DNA of 6,564 bases, taken from Candidatus Cloacimonadota bacterium (GTDB lineage: Bacteria > Cloacimonadota > Cloacimonadia > Cloacimonadales > JAIOQZ01). This document shows, piece by piece, positions 1-5,673 of the stretch. Made by a program: the position numbers and the translations under genes. The notes under the pieces are model-generated. The model saw only the letters and a list, made by a program, of their open reading frames with translations, searched no databases and was not told the DNA's origin. Where the stretch lies: NCBI GenBank assembly GCA_021106755.1, contig JAIOTM010000142.1:1-6564 (forward strand), in the 5' to 3' direction. Within the stretch, counting starts at the first letter, position 1. Each line of letters opens with the position of its first letter.

Positions 1-555
1 ATGCAAATCAGGAAAAAATCAGATATTCAGACTGGCGTAAATGACAAAGCGACAGAGCAACAGGAAACAACCCGTGATTTGGTAAATTACCTGATCTTCT
101 TAGATGGCATCTTTGTAACTAACCTCAACGAGTCCGAGTATCAATTCGATTTGGCGGGATTTACTCCCGGACAGAGTTACGCCCTTGGCGTTAAAGCCGC
201 TTACGAAGGTGGGAATTCTGATTTAGTAACTATTGACTGGACTCTTACAAGCACAGGCAAAGATGATATTGTTCCAGTAGTTACTGCACTTAATGGCAAC
301 TATCCCAATCCCTTCAATCCTGAAACACGTATCAGCTTTGGACTGAAAAGCGCGGGGCAAGTTACTATATACATATATAACGCGAAGGGTCAGCGGGTTA
401 GAGAGTTAATCAACTCTGAGATGGAAGCTGGTAACCACAGTGTTGTATGGGATGGTAAAGGCGAAAGTGGCAAAGCCGTAAAGAGCGGTGTTTTCTTTTA
501 CCGAATGAAAACCAATCGTTACACCAGTACAAAGAAGATGATTCTGATGAAATAA
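1..555 (+). CDS. C-terminal part of a secreted protein: FnIII-like domain plus type IX sorting / FlgD-like domain (probably 5'-partial)
   Basis: The 184 visible residues form two modules. Residues about 26-82 look like a fibronectin-III-like beta-sandwich (LDGIFV, then FTPGQSYALGVKAAYEGG). Residues about 98-184 are a type IX secretion sorting / FlgD-like domain, starting at NYPNPFNPET (100-109), followed by the strand-rich VTIYIYNAKGQRVREL and a terminal GVFFYRMKTNRYTSTKKMIL. In FCB-group bacteria such domains end large secreted or surface proteins, for example peptidases and adhesins, and are used for export across the outer membrane. The N-terminal functional domain is not in view. The reading frame opens with an ATG at base 1, but there is no signal peptide and the first 25 residues are polar, so the gene most likely begins upstream of the window. 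A headless remnant is the alternative. The parent protein's activity cannot be told. Translation ends with TAA at 553-555, just before a terminator. Confidence 0.85.
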   Translation: MQIRKKSDIQTGVNDKATEQQETTRDLVNYLIFLDGIFVTNLNESEYQFDLAGFTPGQSYALGVKAAYEGGNSDLVTIDWTLTSTGKDDIVPVVTALNGNYPNPFNPETRISFGLKSAGQVTIYIYNAKGQRVRELINSEMEAGNHSVVWDGKGESGKAVKSGVFFYRMKTNRYTSTKKMILMK

Positions 556-558
556 TTC

Positions 559-572
559 CCCTGAATTCAGGG
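559..572. repeat. 14-bp perfect palindrome before the terminator
   Basis: CCCTGAATTCAGGG is a perfect palindrome starting three bases after the stop codon of the sorting-domain gene. As RNA it could fold into a 5-bp stem with an AATT loop, directly upstream of the larger terminator hairpin. Its role is unknown; it may add to 3'-end stability or be chance. Confidence 0.5.
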
Positions 573-583
573 TGTTACACTAT

Positions 584-613
584 AGGGAGCGGTGAAACCC
601 GCTCCCTGTTTTT
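584..613 (+). terminator. Rho-independent terminator after the sorting-domain gene
   Basis: AGGGAGCGG (584-592) pairs perfectly with CCGCTCCCT (599-607), giving a 9-bp GC-rich stem with a 6-nt loop. It is followed by G and five T residues (609-613). It lies 28 nt beyond the TAA at 553-555 and closes that transcription unit. On the - strand the hairpin is followed by TATAGTGT, so it should work mainly in the + direction. Confidence 0.92.
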
Positions 614-865
614 ATCAGCTTATTTCAGCAATTTCAATTTCTGCGTTTTTTTCTTTATTGGGAGTCTTGAGATTGGCAAAGTGGATGCCGCTTTTCGCAG
701 GAGACTACCGCAAAATGTAGGTTAAACCCAAATAATGCAGTAAAGATTCAAAAAATGGGTTAAATGGACAGACCTGCATTTGTTCAGGACAGGATACCAG
801 TGTTATATCAAGCCTGAACTGACAACTTTATTTAGGACTGGACACACTTTTACTTCTGCGATCTT

Positions 866-894
866 GTAGGGGTGTCCCTTGTGGGTACCCTCCC
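866..894. repeat. Degenerate palindromic dispersed-type repeat (GTAGGGGTGTCCC-TTGT-GGGTACCC)
   Basis: The sequence GTAGGGGTGTCCC, loop TTGT, GGGTACCCTCCC is an imperfect inverted repeat: CCC/GGG closes the loop, then a three-base mismatch, then GGG/CCC. It resembles a class of short GC-rich palindromes of the general form GTAGGGGCGACC-TTGC-GGTCGCCC that I remember as scattered between genes in many environmental bacterial genomes. Only one copy is in the window, so dispersal is inferred. It stands out as a GC-rich island in AT-rich intergenic DNA. Confidence 0.45.
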
Positions 895-1074
895 TTACTA
901 ATCAAACAACGGGAAATGGGCAACCAACTACAGACCCGCCAGAGACTGGCTTGCGGATTGCTACAAAGAAAAACCGTCACCTGATGCTTGACATGACACT
1001 AGTAAAGAAGGAACTGTGTAACGTAAGTCAGATTTTTCATCATTTTACGTTGCCTGATAAGTTCCATAATATCT

Positions 1075-1102
1075 TTTACAACTTTATCCGTTACATTATA
1101 CT
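1075..1102 (+). promoter_or_regulatory. Candidate upstream sigma70-type promoter
   Basis: TTTACA (1075-1080) and TATACT (1097-1102), each one base from consensus, are separated by 16 bp. This would start transcription near 1109, giving a leader of about 95 nt to the barrel gene at 1203. AT-rich surroundings make chance matches likely, and the main phylum of this organism may use a different consensus. Confidence 0.35.
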
Positions 1103-1144
1103 CTCGATTTGCGTTATTCATTTGAAAAAGCCACTAAACATGAA

Positions 1145-1172
1145 TTGACAATAACGGTCTCGAAAATATAGT
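1145..1172 (+). promoter_or_regulatory. Promoter for the outer-membrane barrel gene
   Basis: A perfect -35 box TTGACA (1145-1150) is followed after 16 bp by TATAGT (1167-1172), one base from TATAAT. Transcription would start around 1178-1180, leaving a leader of about 24 nt containing the AAGGA ribosome binding site (1192-1196) before ATG 1203. Position, spacing and the preceding terminator at 584-613 all support a new transcription unit starting here. Confidence 0.65.
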
Positions 1173-1202
1173 GGATAAAATGTAATCTTACAAGGATGGA
1201 GT

Positions 1203-2420
1203 ATGCGATTCAAAATACTATCGCTAATGATTGTACTAATTTGTGGTCAGCTTTTTGCAGGTTCCACGTTTTCTTTTCATGACACACCCGAACGACAGTT
1301 TGGCTACGATGCTTACTCGGCGGGTATGGGATACTCAGGTAGCGGAGACCTTTTCCGGGTCAATTCTTCCTTAGTCAATCCCGCACTGATGGCTTCGACA
1401 GGCAGTGTTGTTTTTTCCGGCTCCGCTTCATTTGGCAATATCAAGTATAAAGACAGCACAGGAAACAGCTTTGATGGGGATGGTTTTGTTATTCCTCAAT
1501 TCAACGTAATTATTCCGGTAAAACAGCAACGTTTTGGTTTTGGTGTAAGCTACTGGGGCGGTGGCAACTTTGAGCATTACTCCCGTAAATCTATCTCAGT
1601 CGGTGGAGACGATGTATATTACGACGCGATTAATAAAATCGAATCGAGCATTAATACGGCACACCTTTCCTGGGCGTTAAAAACGTCAATAGTAAATATA
1701 GGGCTTGGTGCCAACTACTACATCGGGCAGCACATTCGCTATTACAAAAACGATTTCGAGAGTACAAGTTACATAGATGCCGTCTATGAAACAGCCGAGT
1801 TTATGAGTAAGCCCGGATTCACAATTGGTCTCAGCAAGAAGTTGGGTAATCTGTCTATGGCAGTTGCTTTTGCCAGCGAAACCACGCTGGAAGGTAACTC
1901 TAATTTCAACACAGTATTCTCAAGAGATTCATTAAAGAATTCGGAAATGACGTTACCCTCGCATATTAACGCGGGAATTGCCTGGCGGATTTCCCCGCAA
2001 TTCAAAACTACGGCGGATTTCCACTATGAGACCTGGAGTTCTATCGATAATTACGACAATGATACCTGGCAGATTGGTGGCGGAGCATCTTACGATCCCC
2101 AATGGGGACAAAACAGATGGTACAAACGAATCCCTCTGCGTACCGGTGCATATATGCGGCAACTTCCGTTGGAAATGAACAACAGCAAAGTCTATGAGCA
2201 GGGAGTCACCTTCGGAATGTCTATCCCTCTCAAGACTCCCGGCAAACACGTATATGTCGCCTGTAATCTTTTCTCCCGTGGTGATGCCGACAAACACGGT
2301 ATTCAGGACACAGGAATGTTCTTTACGGTCGGTACAGTTGGTTTCGACATCTTTAAGCCGAGAATACGCAGAACCAATCCACGGGATATACCATCCTCAG
2401 ACAATAAAGGTATCAATTAA
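1203..2420 (+). CDS. Outer-membrane beta-barrel protein, PorV/FadL-like
   Basis: This 405-residue protein begins with a clear Sec signal peptide: basic MRFK, hydrophobic ILSLMIVLICGQL, and a likely cut after FA at about residue 19. The mature start has the GMGYSGSGD...NPAL pattern (about 41-62), which resembles the N-terminus of PorV/PorQ and FadL/OmpP1-type barrels, where a small-residue stretch and an NPA motif precede the strands. The rest alternates hydrophobic and polar residues with many aromatic and glycine positions (for example FGFGVSYWGGGNF), as expected of amphipathic barrel strands. It should sit in the outer membrane. Cargo is unknown: a hydrophobic-compound channel or a role in secretion are both possible, and I do not recognise a specific family. 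The ATG 1203 start is fixed by AAGGA at 1192-1196 with a 6-nt spacer and by the signal peptide. The basic tail RIRRTNPRDIPSSDNKGIN looks non-barrel. Its TAA shares one base with the ATG of the next gene. Confidence 0.8.
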   Translation: MRFKILSLMIVLICGQLFAGSTFSFHDTPERQFGYDAYSAGMGYSGSGDLFRVNSSLVNPALMASTGSVVFSGSASFGNIKYKDSTGNSFDGDGFVIPQFNVIIPVKQQRFGFGVSYWGGGNFEHYSRKSISVGGDDVYYDAINKIESSINTAHLSWALKTSIVNIGLGANYYIGQHIRYYKNDFESTSYIDAVYETAEFMSKPGFTIGLSKKLGNLSMAVAFASETTLEGNSNFNTVFSRDSLKNSEMTLPSHINAGIAWRISPQFKTTADFHYETWSSIDNYDNDTWQIGGGASYDPQWGQNRWYKRIPLRTGAYMRQLPLEMNNSKVYEQGVTFGMSIPLKTPGKHVYVACNLFSRGDADKHGIQDTGMFFTVGTVGFDIFKPRIRRTNPRDIPSSDNKGIN

Positions 2421-3985
2421 TGTTCCGCTGGATATTCCCTGAGACAATATCAGGCGATCCGGTTGAACAGATTCTGGCAAATCGTGATTACGATGAATCG
2501 TTTCTGAATCCATCCTTAGACGATTTACCTGACGCTTCTCTGCTGAAAAATTTAGATACAGCGGTTGAGAGGATTCTTACCGCACTCTGGAAGAAAGAGA
2601 AAATTATTATCTTTGGGGACGATGATCCTGATGGAGTAATCAGCACATACATTCTCTTTGATTTTCTGGAGAAAATCGGCTCACAGCACCACTACTATTT
2701 TATTCCGAATCGTCTGCGGGAAAATCATGGTATGCAGACCTCATTTATTGAATTCGCCTTAAAGCAGAAGGCAGATCTGGTTATTACAGTCGATGGTGGA
2801 AGTTCATCAATTGAAGGTGTTGCCACGCTTAACAAAAACAATATTGATGTGATTATCACTGATCATCACCTTATGCCCCAGAAAGTACCGGAAGCCTACA
2901 CAATAGTCAATCCGAAGCAGGAGGATTGTAATTATCCTGAGAAAATGCTCTGTGGCGCGGGTATAGTTTACCTTCTTATCAGCAAAATGGCAGAGCAACT
3001 ACAAATCGAGTTTGACGGGGGATACCTGTTGTGGACAGCGGTGGCAACTATCGCGGATAAAGCACCTCTCACTGGTGTAAACCGGATTTTCTGCTTAGAA
3101 GCATTAAGAAGATGGTTCGACTACGAAGACCTTAATATGTCGTTCCTGTCACACTATCATAACGTTTTTGATGATATTAACTCCAAACTCAGTTTTATCT
3201 CGTTTATTTACAAGATTATATCCAGCGGTAGAGTGCCGATAGGGAATAACCTCGGATTGGAGCTACTTCTCGCTTCAAAGTTCGAGAAACCCCGCATTAT
3301 TGAAAAACTTATTTCTGAGAAAGATAGTTACGAAAGTAAAATTCAGGATACTATAAACTTCCTGCAACACCTTGAACCGAAAGATGATTATTTTATTTTC
3401 TTCGATAAATACAATGATATAGATACACAATTGCTGGGTATGGCGGCAACATACATTGCTGGTACATATATGATTCCAGCCCTGTTTTTCACCCATAAAA
3501 ACGGAGCTTTGGTTTGTGAAGGACGTTGCACATCAGGATTTAATCTCGTGAACGCGTTTACTTACTGCGAGGATTACCTGATACAATACGGGGGACATGC
3601 CCGGGCAGCAGGATTGATGATTGAACCGGAGAATCTGGAAGGATTCAAGGCTAAATGGAGTGAATACGTTGAATTGAATCGGGGATATATGAATACTCAC
3701 CGCCGGTTGAAAATTGATGCTGAAATCACACCTCTTGACATCTCCCGCAAGCTTATCCAACACCTGAAACAGTTTATGCCGTTTGGACAAAAAAATCCTG
3801 ATCCCATCTTTCTTATGCAAAATCTCTATCCATTCACATATCACGACCAATATCCCAACGCGGTTCATTTCTTCTTTACCAATAATTTCGAACCGGATAA
3901 AGAAACAGCTTACGACATAGTCTTTTCTCTGAGAAACGACTTTATTCTCAATGTGCTGGATTACAAAAAATCAGCCAGCAACTAA
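2420..3985 (+). CDS. RecJ-like DHH/DHHA1-family phosphoesterase, probable single-strand exonuclease
   Basis: This 521-residue cytoplasmic protein has the ordered motifs of the DHH superfamily. Motif I is GDDDPDG (66-72, Asp67/69/71). Motif II is ITVDGG with Asp125. Motif III is TDHH (147-150). Motif IV is ATIADKAPL with Asp213. A region like the RecJ NAAGR segment is SSGRVP (268-273). The DHHA1 motif is GGHARAAG (391-398). A C-terminal segment (about 430-515, DAEITPLDI...MPFGQKNPDPIF) matches the OB-like domain of RecJ. Known members hydrolyse phosphodiester bonds with Mn2+ or Mg2+; RecJ degrades single-stranded DNA 5' to 3' in repair. The protein is somewhat shorter than typical RecJ (about 570 residues) and several motifs are off consensus, so it may be a second RecJ-type paralogue rather than RecJ itself. 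Nano-RNase/oligonucleotidase activity is less likely because of the length and the C-terminal domain. ATG 2420 overlaps the barrel gene's stop (TAATG) and lacks a strong ribosome binding site, suggesting translational coupling. Confidence 0.85.
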   Translation: MFRWIFPETISGDPVEQILANRDYDESFLNPSLDDLPDASLLKNLDTAVERILTALWKKEKIIIFGDDDPDGVISTYILFDFLEKIGSQHHYYFIPNRLRENHGMQTSFIEFALKQKADLVITVDGGSSSIEGVATLNKNNIDVIITDHHLMPQKVPEAYTIVNPKQEDCNYPEKMLCGAGIVYLLISKMAEQLQIEFDGGYLLWTAVATIADKAPLTGVNRIFCLEALRRWFDYEDLNMSFLSHYHNVFDDINSKLSFISFIYKIISSGRVPIGNNLGLELLLASKFEKPRIIEKLISEKDSYESKIQDTINFLQHLEPKDDYFIFFDKYNDIDTQLLGMAATYIAGTYMIPALFFTHKNGALVCEGRCTSGFNLVNAFTYCEDYLIQYGGHARAAGLMIEPENLEGFKAKWSEYVELNRGYMNTHRRLKIDAEITPLDISRKLIQHLKQFMPFGQKNPDPIFLMQNLYPFTYHDQYPNAVHFFFTNNFEPDKETAYDIVFSLRNDFILNVLDYKKSASN

Positions 3986-4012
3986 TTATGAAATCCCTCT
4001 TCATGAAACCTA

Positions 4013-4055
4013 TGTCGGGACTCAGTGATTGGCAAAGCCAACAATTTTCCCGACA
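4013..4055. other. Compound inverted repeat in the gap between the RecJ-like and kinase genes
   Basis: TGTCGGGA (4013-4020) pairs with TCCCGACA (4048-4055), an exact 8-bp outer stem. Inside it TTGGC (4029-4033) pairs with GCCAA (4037-4041) around an AAA loop, with an internal loop of 8 and 6 nt between the stems. No T-run follows, so it is not a standard intrinsic terminator on either strand. It could attenuate or stabilise the message between the two genes, or bind a protein as DNA. Confidence 0.6.
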
Positions 4056-4087
4056 CAATATAGTATTATTCTTACGTATTGTCAACT

Positions 4088-4681
4088 ATGGAACCGCAGC
4101 ATAGGAAAAATACTGAATATTGGCGCAAGCTGATTCATATCAGCTCTATCATCATCCCTTTAGGTTATCGCTATCTTCTTCCAGACAAACGAATTATGCT
4201 GACAGTGCTTATCCCGTTGACAATCATCGCGTTTGTAATAGAGATTTTGCGATTAGAGAACCGAACCTTCAAACGGAACTTCTTTCGTTTTTTTGGAATA
4301 ATACTTCGCCGTAGTGAACTTAAGAACTTTTCCGGTGCCACTTATCTGCTCGCGTCTTCGGTATTTTGTATTGCTTTTTTCTCCAGAGACATAGCCTTTC
4401 TGGCGTTATCATCCTTAGCGATAGGAGATACATTCGCCGCGATTGTCGGCATATCTTATGGTAAGCGAAAGATACGGGGAACCAACAAGAGTGTGGAAGG
4501 TTCACTTGCCTGCTTTCTTTCCACATTTATCTACGGGCTTTTCTTTGTGTCGCCAATACTTGCCTTTGTCAGTGGAATTATCACAACATATTCCGAAACA
4601 TCCCGCTTACCGATTGATGATAATCTTAAAATACCGATTTTCTCAGGATTAGTGATGTCGGTAGTAAATATATTTATTTAG
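4088..4681 (+). CDS. CTP-dependent polyprenol/diacylglycerol kinase-family integral membrane protein (Sec59/DGK1/VTE5-like)
   Basis: The 197-residue protein is strongly hydrophobic, with about six membrane segments. It carries family signatures: WRKLIH near the N-terminus (12-17), LAIGDTFAAIVGISYGKRK (110-128), KSVEGSLA (134-141) and LPIDDNLKIP (174-183). Relatives use CTP to phosphorylate lipid alcohols such as dolichol, phytol or diacylglycerol. Polyprenol is favoured here because the next gene, 8 nt downstream, is a polyprenyl-phosphate glycosyltransferase, but the sequence does not fix the substrate. Length is normal for short bacterial members. The start is uncertain: ATG 4088 is chosen for the codon, while an in-frame TTG at 4079 would add three residues. 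Neither has a visible ribosome binding site, so expression may be low or depend on upstream translation. It ends at TAG 4679-4681. Confidence 0.85.
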   Translation: MEPQHRKNTEYWRKLIHISSIIIPLGYRYLLPDKRIMLTVLIPLTIIAFVIEILRLENRTFKRNFFRFFGIILRRSELKNFSGATYLLASSVFCIAFFSRDIAFLALSSLAIGDTFAAIVGISYGKRKIRGTNKSVEGSLACFLSTFIYGLFFVSPILAFVSGIITTYSETSRLPIDDNLKIPIFSGLVMSVVNIFI

Positions 4682-4689
4682 GAGCAGTT

Positions 4690-5673
4690 ATGAATCTCTC
4701 TTTCGTAATCCCCATATACAACGAGGAAGAGTCAATTTCTCAGTTGTACAGGGAGATTGAAGTCAATGCAAAGGGACACGATTTTGAAGTAATCTTCATC
4801 GACGACGGGAGTAATGATAACGGTCCCGAAATCATCCAACAACTTGCCCAAAAAGACAAACGGGTGAAGTTAGTGCAATTTCGGCGTAACTTTGGCAAAG
4901 CCGCTGCCCTTCAGGAAGGATTCCGACACGTAAACGGTGAAATTATCTTCACTATGGACGGCGATTTGCAAGACAATCCCATTGAGATTCCAGCTTTTAT
5001 TAATAAGATTGAGAAGGGTTACGATCTTGTCTCAGGCTGGAAAAAACAGCGACATGACCCTATCACTAAAAGGTTGCCTTCCCGGTTGTTTAATGCTGTT
5101 ACTTCCAGAACATTCAACGTAAAGTTGCATGACCACAACTGCGGCTTTAAAGCTTATCGTCCGGAAGTTATCGAAGACATTGAACTTTACGGCGAGATGC
5201 ACCGCTACATCCCTGCCTTAGCCGCTTCACGCGGGTTTAACGTTGGCGAAATACCAATAGAGCATCGCAAACGTCAGCATGGTCATTCAAAATACGGCTC
5301 AGAGCGGTTGATGCGTGGATTTCTGGACTTACTGACAGTTCAACTTGTTACCAGATTCGGGCAAAGCCCTTTGTATCTTTTCGGCAAATGGGGACTCGCG
5401 GCTTTATCATCGGGATTCGCGATAAATTTGTATCTTACTGTTATGAAAATTTTTTACGGGATGCCGCTTTCCAACCGACCCCTGCTCTTTTTGGGAATCC
5501 TTTTGATGATGCTTGGACTGCAACTGCTCTCTATCGGACTTATCGCGGAGTTGTCAGTGAATCAATCACGAAATGGAAAACGAAAACCTAATATCAAAGC
5601 AATCTATAATACAGAGAATAAATCAGAAGGTGGTACTTATGCTAACATCGGACAAATTAAAAAAGATACCTAA
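4690..5673 (+). CDS. Family 2 glycosyltransferase, GtrB/DPM1-like, with two C-terminal membrane helices
   Basis: This 327-residue protein has a GT-A catalytic domain (about 1-225): the start LSFVIPIYNEEESI, DDGS at 38-41 for nucleotide binding, metal-binding DGD at 90-92 followed by LQDNP, and the RHDP, HNCGFKAYR and EIPIEHRKRQHGHSKYG blocks typical of polyprenyl-phosphate glycosyltransferases. Two membrane helices follow (about 229-257 and 264-290), as in GtrB and related enzymes. The expected reaction transfers a sugar from UDP- or GDP-sugar to undecaprenyl phosphate on the cytoplasmic face; the sugar cannot be read from sequence. The start is firm: AGGAG at 4680-4684 overlaps the kinase stop and lies 5 nt before ATG 4690. 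The polar tail (291-327) is lysine- and asparagine-rich, and its last codons overlap the next gene by 35 nt. The pairing with the lipid kinase suggests a shared role in lipid-linked sugar supply for envelope glycans or protein glycosylation. Confidence 0.92.
   Translation: MNLSFVIPIYNEEESISQLYREIEVNAKGHDFEVIFIDDGSNDNGPEIIQQLAQKDKRVKLVQFRRNFGKAAALQEGFRHVNGEIIFTMDGDLQDNPIEIPAFINKIEKGYDLVSGWKKQRHDPITKRLPSRLFNAVTSRTFNVKLHDHNCGFKAYRPEVIEDIELYGEMHRYIPALAASRGFNVGEIPIEHRKRQHGHSKYGSERLMRGFLDLLTVQLVTRFGQSPLYLFGKWGLAALSSGFAINLYLTVMKIFYGMPLSNRPLLFLGILLMMLGLQLLSIGLIAELSVNQSRNGKRKPNIKAIYNTENKSEGGTYANIGQIKKDT
5627..5633 (+). promoter_or_regulatory. Ribosome binding site fixing the peptidase start
   Basis: AAGGTGG, one base from AAGGAGG, sits 5 nt before ATG 5639, inside the end of the glycosyltransferase frame. 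It is the main reason for choosing this start although it creates a 35-nt overlap. Confidence 0.7.

Larger units (their letters stand above)
614..1202. other. 589-nt intergenic region without a credible gene
   Basis: No frame on either strand carries a recognisable protein. The longest open frame, 879-1148 with a TTG start, has no ribosome binding site or domain and a composition that drifts with the local AT content. Contents seen: short inverted repeats at 725-819, a degenerate palindromic repeat at 866-894, a small hairpin-capable GCCA/TGGC pair at 938-950, and candidate promoters at 1075-1102 and 1145-1172. On the - strand, a stretch of about 29 codons ends at a TGA near 616-618; it could be the eroded end of a gene or nothing. 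Confidence 0.7.

Noticed and set aside
616..705. Minus-strand stretch of about 29 codons ending in TGA
   Set aside because: Too short, bounded by an in-frame stop upstream, no start signal and no recognised family; at most an eroded remnant.
988..1020. TTGACA at 988-993 as another promoter
   Set aside because: No acceptable -10 box at 15-19 bp downstream.
879..1148. 89-codon open frame with TTG start in the intergenic region
   Set aside because: No ribosome binding site, no recognisable domain, begins inside the palindromic repeat, and its content shifts with local base composition.
1784..2297. Minus-strand and alternate-frame open frames inside the barrel gene
   Set aside because: They lie wholly within a well-supported gene with signal peptide and ribosome binding site, and have no domain of their own.
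2807..3868. Minus-strand open frames inside the RecJ-like gene
   Set aside because: The + strand frame carries all DHH and DHHA1 motifs in order; the opposite frames show none.
4029..4069. Promoter for the kinase gene from TTGGCA and TATAGT/TATTAT
   Set aside because: Spacing between the boxes is about 24 bp or more, too long for a sigma70-type promoter, and TTGGC belongs to the hairpin.
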